Positions 46,678 through 55,239 of a stretch of DNA of 64,000 nucleotides are shown piece by piece (the stretch's first letter is position 1; every line of letters begins with the position of its first letter). A program made the translations under genes and the position numbers. Under the pieces are notes generated by a model that was given only the letters and a program-made list of their open reading frames with translations, was not told where the DNA came from and did not search any database. Origin of the DNA: an uncultured beta proteobacterium (GTDB lineage: Bacteria > Pseudomonadota > Gammaproteobacteria > Burkholderiales > Burkholderiaceae_C); the NCBI GenBank assembly GCA_903830985.1, contig CAIKVZ010000264.1, positions 1 to 64,000 of the forward strand. The letters run 5' to 3'.

Positions 46678-47700
46678 TCACAGCGTCTTCAGGAAGTTCA
46701 GCAGCAATTCGTTCACCGCCGCGGCGCGCTCTCGCTGAATCCAGTGGCCAGCGCCTTGCAGGATGTGGCAGCCGCGCAGCCCCGGCAGGGTGCGCGGGTA
46801 ACTCTCGATCTGCGATTTCGACGCCGGGAACTTCAGCACGCTGTCCTTGGCGCCCGCGATGAACATGGACGGCTGGCGGATGACGCAGCCGCGCCAGGGC
46901 GTGAGCAGTTCCCAGTTGCGCGCCAGATTGCGGTACCAGTTCAGGCCGCCGCGAAAGCCCGCGCGGCTGAATTCCGCTGTGTAGTAGGCGAGGTCGACAG
47001 GGCCGAGCCAGGGCGGCAGTACCTCGGGGTCGACGGTGCTGGCCAGAAAACCCTGACCGGGTTTCAATACGCCAAAGCTGGTGCCCTCGGGCGCATCGCC
47101 CGAGCCGCTGAAGTAGACGCGCCGCAGCGCCGCCGCCACGTCTTTTTCAAACTCGGCTTCGGCCACGCCGGGCGTCTGAAAGTACTGCATGTAGAAGTTG
47201 TTTATGCCCTGCTGCCTGAGCGAGGCCAGCAGCTCGACGCGCCCGGGTGGTGTGAACGGCACGCTCATGCCCACCACCGCAGGAAACAGGTCGGGCCTGA
47301 GCAAGGCGCAGTGCCAGGCAACCGGTGCGCCCCAGTCGTGACCCACGACCACGGCCTGGGTTTCGCCCAGCGACTTGACCAGTTCCACCATGTCGCCCAC
47401 CAGGTGCAGCAGCGTGTACAGCTCTAGGCCCTGGGGTGCGCCGGAGCCGCCGTAGCCGCGCATGTCCGGCGCCACCGCGCGGTAGCCGGCCGCGGCCAAC
47501 GACGCCAACTGATGCCGCCAGGAGTACCAGGACTCGGGCCAGCCGTGGCAAAACAGCACCAGCGGTCCCTGGCCCTGCACCGCCACGCGCAGCGTGATGC
47601 CGTTGACCTGGTGTTCTTCAAAGCGGGGCGGGTCGATTTGCGGCGTCGGGACGGGTGGGATGTGCATGACGAGGCTCGCGTTGATTGGCAGGTTATTCAT
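46678..47700 (-). CDS. Alpha/beta hydrolase, epoxide-hydrolase-like
   Basis: 340-residue hydrolase. Oxyanion loop CHGWPESWYSWRHQL, nucleophile elbow VVGHDWGAPVAWHCA (Asp nucleophile, as in epoxide hydrolases and haloalkane dehalogenases), and catalytic His in LQGAGHWIQRER. The cap region contains GFRGGLNWYRNL with a candidate ring-opening Tyr. Epoxide hydrolase is favoured by the HGWPES form. The start is 47700 or, equally possible, the ATG at 47667 (MHIPPVPTPQ). Divergent from the acyl-CoA ligase. Confidence 0.88.
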   Translation of the reverse strand: MNNLPINASLVMHIPPVPTPQIDPPRFEEHQVNGITLRVAVQGQGPLVLFCHGWPESWYSWRHQLASLAAAGYRAVAPDMRGYGGSGAPQGLELYTLLHLVGDMVELVKSLGETQAVVVGHDWGAPVAWHCALLRPDLFPAVVGMSVPFTPPGRVELLASLRQQGINNFYMQYFQTPGVAEAEFEKDVAAALRRVYFSGSGDAPEGTSFGVLKPGQGFLASTVDPEVLPPWLGPVDLAYYTAEFSRAGFRGGLNWYRNLARNWELLTPWRGCVIRQPSMFIAGAKDSVLKFPASKSQIESYPRTLPGLRGCHILQGAGHWIQRERAAAVNELLLNFLKTL

Positions 47701-47777
47701 GACCCGCGCCAGTATGCATGAAAGCCGGCACGGCGGTGCATTCTCTGGTTCAATGATGGGCTCACAAGGAGCCGTTT

Positions 47778-49337
47778 ATGAAAGCCAGAATCCGCCGTCA
47801 GACCCTGGGTGACGTGCTGTGCCGCACGGCGCAGCGCTTGCCCGCCAAGACCGCCATCATCTGTGGCGAAACCCGTTGGAGCTACGCCGAGTTCGACGCG
47901 GTGGTGACGCGCCTGGCGGCCGGGCTGTCGCAGCTCGGCGTGGCCACGGACGAGCGCGTGGCGGTGCTGGCGCGCAATTCGCACGGCTTTGCCGCGCTGC
48001 GCTTTGCCCTGGCGCGCCTGGGGGCCGTGCTGGTGCCGATCAACTTCATGCTCAAGGCCGACGAGGTGGCCTTCATCCTGCGCCATGCCGGCGCGCGCTT
48101 TCTGGCCACCGACAGCGCCCTGGCCGAACTGGCGCGCGACGCAGCGGCCTTGGGCACCGAGGTGCATGAATTCATCTGGCTGCCCTCGGAAGACCCCAGC
48201 CTGCCAGCCCCGGGCATGCACAGCTTTGACGAACTGGCGGCCAGCCGCGCCTCGCTGCCCACGGTGGCGCTGGCCAGCACCGACCTGCTGCAGATCGTCT
48301 ACACCAGCGGCACGGAGTCCAGCCCCAAGGGCGCCATGCTGACGCATGACGCCGTGCTCTGGCAGTACGTGAGCTGCGTCGTCGATGCGGAGATCAGTGC
48401 CGGCGACATGACGCTGCACGCGCTGCCGCTGTACCACTGCGCCCAGCTCGACGTGTTCTTCGGCCCTTCGATTTTCGTCGGCAGCAGCAACGTCATCACC
48501 GCCAAGCCGACGCCCGACAACCTGCTGGCGCTGATGGAAAAGTTCGCCATCACCAGCTTCTTTGCGCCGCCGACGGTCTGGATCTCGCTGCTGCGCTCGC
48601 CCGGCTTCGACGCGACCCGACTCGCCAGCCTCACCAAGGGCTATTACGGCGCTTCCATCATGCCGGTGGAGGTGCTGCGCGAACTGGCGGCGCGTCTGCC
48701 CAAGGTGCGGCTGTGGAACCTGTATGGCCAGACCGAGATCGCGCCGCTGGCCACGATGCTCGGCCCCGACGACCAGCTGCGCAAGCCGGGCTCCTGCGGG
48801 CGCGCCGTGCTCAACGTGGAGACGCGCGTGGTGGACGACGAACTGCAGGACGTGTTGCCGGGCCAGGTGGGCGAGATCGTGCACCGCTCGCCGCACCTGA
48901 TGCTGGGCTACTTCCACGACGACGAGCGCACCCGTGCCGCCTTTGAGGGCGGCTGGTTTCACAGCGGGGACTTGGGGACGATTGATGAGGAGGGCTTCAT
49001 CAGCGTGGTGGACCGCAAGAAGGACATGATCAAGACCGGTGGCGAGAACGTGGCGAGCCGCGAGGTGGAGGAAATGATCTACCGATTGCCGCAGGTCAGC
49101 GAGGTGGCGGTGATCGGTCTGCCCGATGCGCATTGGGTCGAAGCCGTCACCGCGGTGGTGGTGCTCAAGGCGGGGCAGTGGCTGACAGAAGACGAAGTGA
49201 TGGCGCATTGCCGCAGCCACATGGCCAGCTTCAAGGCGCCGAAGCGCGTGGTCTTCACCGACGCGCTGCCGAAGAACCCGAGCGGCAAGCTGCTCAAGCG
49301 CGAGCTGCGCAAGAGCTACGCCGACGCCTCGAATTAG
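47778..49337 (+). CDS. AMP-dependent acyl-CoA synthetase/ligase
   Basis: 519-residue ANL-superfamily ligase activating a carboxylic acid via acyl-AMP. P-loop YTSGTESSPKGAMLTH, A5 LWNLYGQTEIAP, FHSGDLGTIDEEGF and hinge DRKKDMIKTGGENV, then catalytic Lys in KNPSGKLLKRELR. Length suits fatty- or aryl-acid ligases; the acid cannot be named. RBS AAGGAG precedes the ATG. Its stop overlaps that of the convergent TAXI gene by 3 nt. Confidence 0.92.
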   Translation: MKARIRRQTLGDVLCRTAQRLPAKTAIICGETRWSYAEFDAVVTRLAAGLSQLGVATDERVAVLARNSHGFAALRFALARLGAVLVPINFMLKADEVAFILRHAGARFLATDSALAELARDAAALGTEVHEFIWLPSEDPSLPAPGMHSFDELAASRASLPTVALASTDLLQIVYTSGTESSPKGAMLTHDAVLWQYVSCVVDAEISAGDMTLHALPLYHCAQLDVFFGPSIFVGSSNVITAKPTPDNLLALMEKFAITSFFAPPTVWISLLRSPGFDATRLASLTKGYYGASIMPVEVLRELAARLPKVRLWNLYGQTEIAPLATMLGPDDQLRKPGSCGRAVLNVETRVVDDELQDVLPGQVGEIVHRSPHLMLGYFHDDERTRAAFEGGWFHSGDLGTIDEEGFISVVDRKKDMIKTGGENVASREVEEMIYRLPQVSEVAVIGLPDAHWVEAVTAVVVLKAGQWLTEDEVMAHCRSHMASFKAPKRVVFTDALPKNPSGKLLKRELRKSYADASN

Positions 49338-50290
49338 CGCTTCTGCGCACCGACAAAGCGGGTCCAGCCTGCCGTGTCATTGGGGGTCTTGACCTCCTGC
49401 CAGCCGGGCTCGAAGCGGCCTTCCTGCAGCGTGCTCAGGTTCTTCAGGATGCAGCCCTGCAAGGCCGCAACATTCTTGCCGTTCGGGCCCTTGGGGCTGA
49501 ACGGCCGGGTCACCAGCAGATTTGGCGCCGTGAGGAATGAGACGTCGTAGGCGCCCAGATTCGCGTAGTTTTTCTTCACGGTTTTTTCGCTGGATCCCGG
49601 ATGGTCGAAGTTGACCAATATCAGGCCGCTTTCGCGCTTGAGCTTGGCGATGGGTCCGCTGGGCCAGCCGCTGGTGCTGAACACGGCGTCGACCTGACCG
49701 GCTTTGAGCATCGTCAGGGCCTGCTCATCGGTTGCCACGTCGATGACGCGCATCTCCAGTTTGTGATCGCGAATCACGATCCGCCCCAGCTTCTGCGCTG
49801 ACCCCACGACGGCGACGGCGCCCCCATTGAGATCCGACAGCCTGGTCACCGTCTTGTTCGTCGTTTCCCCGGCGAGCATGCCGCCCAGCCGCTTGGGGCC
49901 CTCATAGCTGAAGCCGTTGCTGCGGGCCACGATGTGCAACAGGTTGGCGTTGAGCGCCAGCACCGCCTGCAGTGCGCCGATGCTGGCGTCGGAGTCCCTC
50001 ATGCTCGACAAGGTGTCGAGCTGCACGAAGCCCAGGTCGGCCTGGTTGGACGACAGCGTGGTGAGGTTGTCCAGCCCGCCCTCGGTTTCGACCTCGCACA
50101 TCTGCACCTGGTTGCCGCAGACGCTCTGGATGTCGGCAAACAGCTTGGAATAGCCCTTGCCGTGCTTGCCGGTCGCCACCTTGAGCTGGCAGGAGGCGGG
50201 TGTTTCTGCAGGCTCCTGGACCGCAGCTTGGGCGAGCGAGGCGATGGTGGACAGGGTGAGGATGGCAATGGCGGATTTGACGGTGTTCAT
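49334..50290 (-). CDS. TAXI-family periplasmic binding protein (cassette gene C, copy 2)
   Basis: 318-residue exported solute-binding protein, homologous to 34896-35873. Signal peptide to about residue 22 (TLSTIASLAQA). Landmarks in order: LKVATGKHGKGYSKLFADIQ, TLSSNQADLGFVQLDTLSSM, VAVVGSAQKLG, VDAVFSTSGWPSGPIA, APNLLVTRPFSPKG, and LQEGRFEPGWQEVKTPNDT. Two extra Cys (VCGNQVQMC) may form a disulfide. AAGGAG stands ahead of the ATG at 50290. Last of a gene A-B-C set; no permease gene is present. Confidence 0.87.
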   Translation of the reverse strand: MNTVKSAIAILTLSTIASLAQAAVQEPAETPASCQLKVATGKHGKGYSKLFADIQSVCGNQVQMCEVETEGGLDNLTTLSSNQADLGFVQLDTLSSMRDSDASIGALQAVLALNANLLHIVARSNGFSYEGPKRLGGMLAGETTNKTVTRLSDLNGGAVAVVGSAQKLGRIVIRDHKLEMRVIDVATDEQALTMLKAGQVDAVFSTSGWPSGPIAKLKRESGLILVNFDHPGSSEKTVKKNYANLGAYDVSFLTAPNLLVTRPFSPKGPNGKNVAALQGCILKNLSTLQEGRFEPGWQEVKTPNDTAGWTRFVGAQKR

Positions 50291-50393
50291 GGTTTTTCTC
50301 CTTGGGTTGTTGAAAGGCTTGGGCTCAAAGGCCGTGGCTGTTGCCCGGCGGCGCCGGCTGGGCGGCGACGGGTTGGGGGCTGCTGTCTGGCGC

Positions 50394-50486
50394 TTACTGG
50401 CGCTCCTGCCAGACGAAAAAGAGCAGCAGTGCGAGGGCGATGAACAGAGCGCTGCCTATCCAGCGCAATTGATTCCAGAAATTCAT
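50394..50486 (-). CDS. 30-residue membrane microprotein (cassette gene B, copy 2)
   Basis: Encodes MNFWNQLRWIGSALFIALALL then LFFVWQERQ: one membrane helix with a basic start. It begins inside the stop of gene A (ATGA), with AAGGAG about 8 nt ahead, and is related to 34715-34855, which has a longer tail. The same order and overlap in both copies argue that it is a real gene. No known family. Confidence 0.8.
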   Translation of the reverse strand: MNFWNQLRWIGSALFIALALLLFFVWQERQ

Positions 50487-51259
50487 GTGGTTCTCCTTGT
50501 GGTGACTTGTTCGGGCATGAGCAGCACGTCCATGCGGTCCAGCGGGTTGGCGGTGAGCAACTTGCTGGTGGGGGCGTCCACGCTGCACATCTGGATGTCG
50601 AGCTCGGCGAAGACGGTGTTGAAGCGGTCCTGCACGCTGCGCAACGCGGTGTCCGTGAGCAGGTCCTCCATCAGTTGGTCGGCGGCATTCGGGTCCAGCA
50701 GTTGCGTGGTCTGGTCGATCGCCTGGGCGATGCTCCACTCGCTGTTCTTGCGTTCCACGGTCTGGCGAAACTCCTCCAGCGCGGCCTGGGCCTGGGCCAG
50801 CCGTTGCAGGTTCAGGCTGTGGAACTGCTGCAGACGCTGCAAGGCCTTGGCCTGCGGCTCCAGTTTATGGCTGGGGTCCTTGTGGCGTCGCTCCGCCAGC
50901 ATCTGGCTGATCGATTCGATCTGACCTCCCACGACGACCAGGGCGCGGCGAAAACTCTTGAGCCGCTCGGCGCGGCGCAGCAGTTCGTGCTGCAGTTGCT
51001 CGATCGGATGGGCCCGCGCCTCGGCCTTGCGCAGCTTGAGCAGGCGGTTTTCCAGCATCTGCCCGAGCAGGGGCAGGGCCTGCATCAGGGCCAGTCCGCA
51101 GCACGCCACCAGGCCCAGCACCAGCAGGCCCACGCTGCCGGTGGCCGCCGCGCGGATGATCGGCGCCATGGCAGCGAGCAGCAGCACGCCTGCCACGACG
51201 GCGACGCCGCGCACCCAGCGGACCTGCTGGTTGTTCAGTGACTTGGAAATTTCATTCAT
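50483..51259 (-). CDS. Two-TM coiled-coil membrane protein (cassette gene A, copy 2)
   Basis: 258 residues, homologous over its whole length to 33933-34718. Two membrane helices (about 16-38 and 42-62), then a charged helical region with MLENRLLKLRKAEARAHPIEQ, RRAERLKSFRRALVVVGGQIES and TDTALRSVQDRFNTVFAELDI. Start ATG 51259 follows CCAGGAGAAGACC. Unknown function; likely works with the microprotein and the TAXI-type protein encoded next. Confidence 0.88.
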   Translation of the reverse strand: MNEISKSLNNQQVRWVRGVAVVAGVLLLAAMAPIIRAAATGSVGLLVLGLVACCGLALMQALPLLGQMLENRLLKLRKAEARAHPIEQLQHELLRRAERLKSFRRALVVVGGQIESISQMLAERRHKDPSHKLEPQAKALQRLQQFHSLNLQRLAQAQAALEEFRQTVERKNSEWSIAQAIDQTTQLLDPNAADQLMEDLLTDTALRSVQDRFNTVFAELDIQMCSVDAPTSKLLTANPLDRMDVLLMPEQVTTRRTT

Positions 51260-51379
51260 GGTCTTCTCCTGGAGTGGTTGGCTGGTGGTGCGGTTTTGGG
51301 ACAAAGTTCTCCCCGCAGCGCGTCTGGCGCTGTTCGAAATCTGCGGGTTGAGGGGTGGCGTCTGCGACGCCTTGCGGTC

Positions 51380-52390
51380 TTAGGGCCCGGGTCCGGCTGC
51401 CGCCTTGAAGGCGCGCAGTGTCTGCGGATTGATCCAGGCGCTGGCGTCGCTGTAGACGCTGGCCATGGCAGCGCGCCACTGCGCTTGTTCATCGGCGTTC
51501 AGGGTGTAGACCTGCAGCTTGCCGCTGGCCTTGATGCGTTCCAGAGCCTGCGTGTTCTCGGCCTCGGCCAGGCTGCTGGCGTAGCTGCTGGCGTCGCGCA
51601 GCGCACCCTCGAGTTTGCTTCGCAACTCGGACGGCAGGCCGTCCCAGAAGGCTTTGTTGACGATGACCGCATAGGCCAGGTAGCCATGGTTGGACACGGT
51701 CAGGTGCTTTTGCATTTCGTGCAGACGCTGCGAATAGATGTTGGATGGCGCGCCCTCCTCGCCGTCGAGCAGGCCGTCCTTCAGGTCGGCGTAGACGTCG
51801 GACAGCGGTGTCACGCGCGGCTCGGCGCCGACGGCGCGCATCTGCGCCGTGCTGACGCGCGAGGCCTGCACGCGCACGCGCAGCCCCTGGAAGTCGCTGA
51901 CCTTGCGCAGTGGCCGGTTCGAGGTGAAGGCCTTGAAGCCGTTGTCCCAATAGGCCAGGCCCTTGATGCCCCGGCTCTCCAGCTTCTGCAGCAGGGCCGC
52001 GCCTGCTGGGCCGTTCGCCACGGCGCGAAAGGCGGCGCGGTCGCGAAACAAAAAGGGCAGATCAAAGGCCTCGAAGTCGCCGCCCCCCAAACTGGCGAGT
52101 TTGGACAGCGAGGGCGCTAGCATCTGCACCGCGCCCAGGCGCAGCGCCTCGAGTTCTTCGCGGTCCTTGTACAGCGTGCTGTTGGCGAACACCTCCACCT
52201 TGACGCGCCCTGCTGTGCGCGCTTCGGCCAGTTCCTTGAAACGCAGCGCGCCCTTGCCCTTGGCCGTGTCGGCGGCCACCACATGGCTGAATTGGATCAC
52301 GATCGGTGCCTGGGCCCAGGCCGTGCACGATGCTGCCAGCAACAGGGCGGCAACGGTCACGGTGAAGATGCGGGTTCGGAATGGGCTCAT
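51380..52390 (-). CDS. DctP-family TRAP solute-binding protein (orphan)
   Basis: 336-residue periplasmic binding protein. Signal peptide ending AAASCTAWA; DctP-fold stretches VIQFSHVVAADTAKGKGALRFKEL, NSTLYKDREELEALRLGAVQML, and LRVRVQASRVSTAQMRAVGAEP with the conserved carboxylate-binding Arg; C-terminal long helix. No dctQ or dctM follows. Divergent from a DctS/DctR-like system across 149 nt, so it could act as the sensor's periplasmic receptor as well as, or instead of, in transport (inference). Start at 52390 (MSPFRTRIF). Confidence 0.9.
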   Translation of the reverse strand: MSPFRTRIFTVTVAALLLAASCTAWAQAPIVIQFSHVVAADTAKGKGALRFKELAEARTAGRVKVEVFANSTLYKDREELEALRLGAVQMLAPSLSKLASLGGGDFEAFDLPFLFRDRAAFRAVANGPAGAALLQKLESRGIKGLAYWDNGFKAFTSNRPLRKVSDFQGLRVRVQASRVSTAQMRAVGAEPRVTPLSDVYADLKDGLLDGEEGAPSNIYSQRLHEMQKHLTVSNHGYLAYAVIVNKAFWDGLPSELRSKLEGALRDASSYASSLAEAENTQALERIKASGKLQVYTLNADEQAQWRAAMASVYSDASAWINPQTLRAFKAAAGPGP

Positions 52391-52445
52391 GGAATTCTCG
52401 GGTTGGTGTGACTGCAGTCTATGCGTGCCACGGCCGGCTAAGCGC

Positions 52446-52488
52446 TGTGGCGTTCCACACTGTGGCGGCCCACATGTGGACTTCCACA
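52446..52488. promoter_or_regulatory. Three tandem TGTGG-N4-CCACA palindromes
   Basis: Sites at 52446-52459, 52461-52474 and 52475-52488 share TGTGG-N4-CCACA with different N4 (CGTT, CGGC, ACTT). The third extends to a perfect ACATGTGGA-CT-TCCACATGT. Centres are 15 and 14 nt apart. They lie between divergent dctP and the kinase gene, a good place for binding by the paired FixJ-type regulator (inferred). Confidence 0.8.
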
Positions 52489-52539
52489 TGTTTGCGCCAG
52501 CGCCCCTGAAAGCGCGAATTCCAAACCTAGAATGGGCTC

Positions 52540-54516
52540 ATGACCTACGCAGCAACCGATCCGCTCCCCGCAGCGGTGGCTGCATCCACAGCGGCCCTGC
52601 AGTTGCCGCGACCCTTTCAACCCGAGTTAAAGGCCGCGATCTGGCGCCGCGCGCTGTGGTCCATGCCGGCGGCGCTGTCGCTGGTTTTCGTGGCCCTGAT
52701 CATCTTCCTGGCGCAACGCAACGATGCGGTCGAACGCGCCGATCTGGCGCGCGCCATCGTGGCCGATACCCTGAGTGTGGAAGCGCAGTTGCGCGGTCGC
52801 CTGGACATCGAGAAGGCGCGCCTGCGCGTGGTGGCGGCGCGCCTGCCCGCGCACAGCAGCGACGGCAATGCCGTGCTGGCGGCGCTCCCCGAGGTGGCGG
52901 GAGGGCTGGACCGTTTGTGGCTCAGTCTGACCTGGCTGGACGCCAACAACCAGTTGCTCGGCCAGGCCAGAGGCCAGCGTCAGGCGGGCCAGAGCCTGCA
53001 TCTGGAAGCGCCGGTGGGCGACGGCAATGCGCAGCGCAAAGGGCGCCTGCTGGTGCGCTACGACCCGGCCGACCTGCTGCGGGACCGCGACTTCTGGTGG
53101 CTGGCAAGTCAATACGACGTGGAGCTGATTTCCGGCGTGGGCCAGGTGCTGGCCAGTACCGCCAAGCCGGGACGCCAGGCCGGCGGTGAGCGCAATGAAA
53201 AGGTGTTCGAGCCGATCGAGGATGCGACGCTGCGCCTGACCCGGCTGGCACCCACGCCGCCCTGGTTTCACAGCGCGCGCAGCCTGGCGCTGATCGCCGG
53301 TCTGCTGCTGCTGGGCATGGCTGCCTCGCTGCTGCTGCGGCGGGACGCGGTGCGCGTCGCGCAGGCCGAGCAGGACTGGCGTACCGAGGCTGCCTGGCGC
53401 CAGGCGATGGAAGAGTCGGCGCTGGTGGGGCTGCGTGCGCGTGATCCGCAGGGCCGCATCCTGTACGTGAACGGCACCCTGTGCCGCATGGTCGGCTACA
53501 CCCCGCTGGAGCTCGTGGGGCTGGCGCCGCCGCTGCCGTTCTGGCCGCCCGACGCCATCGACGAAATGATGGCCCGCAATCTCAGCACGCTGGCCGGACA
53601 GGCGCCAGTCGCCGGCTTTGAGACCCGCTGGCGGCACAGCGGTGGTCACATGCTGGACGTGATGATCTTCGAATCGCCGCTGGTCGATTCGGCAGGCGGG
53701 CAGATCGGCTGGATGGGCTCCATCGTCGACATCACGCAGCGCAAGCGCGCCGAGGACGCCGAGCGTCGCCAGCTGGAAGTCATGGCACACCACGCGCGCC
53801 TGACCACCATGGGTGAGGTTGCCTCCACGCTGGCGCATGAACTGAATCAGCCGCTCACCGCCATAGTGAGTTACAGCGCAGGGCTTTCCATGGCGTTGAG
53901 CAAGCTGCGCGGCGTGGACCCCGAGGTGCTGGGCGCCATGGAGGCGGTGCGCTCGAACGCCGCGCAGGCCGGGCGCATCGTGCACCGCATCCGCACCCGC
54001 TTGTCGCGTCACGAACCGGTGCAGGACGCCTGCGACTTGAACGCGGTGGTGCGCGAGGCCATGGACCTGCTGGCGCGGCGCCTGGCGACGGACGACATCC
54101 GCACGCAGCTGGCGCTGGACGCGGCACTGCCGGTGGTGTTCGCCGACCGCGTGGGCATCGAGCAGGTGATCTCCAACCTGGTGCGCAATGCGGCGGACGC
54201 GCTGGCGCAGCGGGCGCAGCGGCGCGAGCTTCGGCTGTCGACCTTCTGCTTGCCAGGGGGCACCGGCGCGCCAGCCAGTGCCTGCATCGAAGTCAGCGAC
54301 AACGGCCCCGGCCTGCAGGGCCGCAGCGCGGAAACGCTGTTTGCCTCGTTCTACTCCACCCGCAACGATGGCATGGGACTGGGTCTCGCGATCTGCCGCT
54401 CCATTGTCGAAGCGCACCACGGCAGCATGACGATGACCGAGTCGCCCGGTGGCGGCGCGACGCTGCGCGTCAGCCTGCCCTTGCCGGACCCCCTTTTGCC
54501 CGAGGCCCACACATGA
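52540..54516 (+). CDS. PAS-containing sensor histidine kinase, DctS-like
   Basis: 658-residue kinase. N-terminal membrane helix (about 42-64), periplasmic region (about 65-245), second helix (about 247-265), PAS domain (about 285-405, ARDPQGRILYVNGTLCRMVGYTPLELVG), HisKA with His433 in STLAHELNQPLTAIVSYSAG, and HATPase (SDNGPGL, DGMGLGLAICRSI). The PAS and AHELNQPL form matches the DctS/FixL group. The stop overlaps the regulator start (ATGA). Confidence 0.92.
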   Translation: MTYAATDPLPAAVAASTAALQLPRPFQPELKAAIWRRALWSMPAALSLVFVALIIFLAQRNDAVERADLARAIVADTLSVEAQLRGRLDIEKARLRVVAARLPAHSSDGNAVLAALPEVAGGLDRLWLSLTWLDANNQLLGQARGQRQAGQSLHLEAPVGDGNAQRKGRLLVRYDPADLLRDRDFWWLASQYDVELISGVGQVLASTAKPGRQAGGERNEKVFEPIEDATLRLTRLAPTPPWFHSARSLALIAGLLLLGMAASLLLRRDAVRVAQAEQDWRTEAAWRQAMEESALVGLRARDPQGRILYVNGTLCRMVGYTPLELVGLAPPLPFWPPDAIDEMMARNLSTLAGQAPVAGFETRWRHSGGHMLDVMIFESPLVDSAGGQIGWMGSIVDITQRKRAEDAERRQLEVMAHHARLTTMGEVASTLAHELNQPLTAIVSYSAGLSMALSKLRGVDPEVLGAMEAVRSNAAQAGRIVHRIRTRLSRHEPVQDACDLNAVVREAMDLLARRLATDDIRTQLALDAALPVVFADRVGIEQVISNLVRNAADALAQRAQRRELRLSTFCLPGGTGAPASACIEVSDNGPGLQGRSAETLFASFYSTRNDGMGLGLAICRSIVEAHHGSMTMTESPGGGATLRVSLPLPDPLLPEAHT

Positions 54517-55187
54517 ACACCATTCCCACCATCTACCTGTGTGACGACGACGCGCGCGTGCGCGATGCGCTCTCCTTTCTGCTGCGCCAGCACGAGCTGT
54601 TCGTCAGCGCCCACGCCAGCGGCCCCGAGCTGCTGGCGGCCATCGACGCCATGGCCAAACCGGTGCGTGGCGTGTTTGTGCTCGACGTGCGCATGGAGCC
54701 GATGTCGGGCCCGCAACTGCACGAGCAACTGCTGGCCCGCGGCATGGGGGAGCGCAACCCGGTGATCTTTCTGAGCGGCCACGGCGATGTGCCGATCGTG
54801 GTGAAGGCCATGACCCGGGGGGCCTTCAACTTTGTCGAGAAACCCTATACCGACGACACCCTGGTGCCCATGCTCCGCCAGGCGCTGGCGCTTGAGCCCG
54901 TATGGTTCGCCCGGGTCGAACGCCGGGCCGGGCTGCATGAGCTGTCTACGCGCCTGACGCCGCAACAGCGCCGCGTGCTGCCCATGGTGGCGGCCGGCAT
55001 GCTGAACAAGGTGATTGCCGACAAGCTCAGCTTGAGCGTGCGCGCCATCGAGGAACACCGCGCCAAGCTGTTCGACCGGCTCGGAGTCGGTTCGGCCGCC
55101 GAGCTCGCCACGCTGCTGGCCGAGATGCGCGCTGCGGGGCTGGATTTGAACGCCGGGGATGCGCCAGGCGGCGGCGCAACTTCATGA
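54513..55187 (+). CDS. FixJ/DctR-type response regulator
   Basis: 224-residue regulator. Receiver with D11-D12-D13, phospho-acceptor Asp58 (VFVLDVRMEPMSG), Ser in FLSGHGDVP and Lys in NFVEKPYTD. LuxR-type HTH (LTPQQRRVLPMVAAGMLNKVIADKLSLSVRAIEEHRAKLFDRLGV read in pieces) at about 150-205. Likely activates dctP and perhaps its own operon through the tandem palindromes upstream (inference). Confidence 0.92.
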   Translation: MNTIPTIYLCDDDARVRDALSFLLRQHELFVSAHASGPELLAAIDAMAKPVRGVFVLDVRMEPMSGPQLHEQLLARGMGERNPVIFLSGHGDVPIVVKAMTRGAFNFVEKPYTDDTLVPMLRQALALEPVWFARVERRAGLHELSTRLTPQQRRVLPMVAAGMLNKVIADKLSLSVRAIEEHRAKLFDRLGVGSAAELATLLAEMRAAGLDLNAGDAPGGGATS

Positions 55188-55239
55188 CGGACCTGACGGG
55201 CGATGCCCAACCGTGCCTGATGCGTCGCACCAGCGTCCT

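Noticed and set aside
52391-52440. TGGCAC followed by CTGC on the minus strand upstream of dctP, resembling a sigma54 promoter.
   Set aside because: The GG and GC elements are 12 rather than 10 nt apart, so it does not fit the -24/-12 rule.
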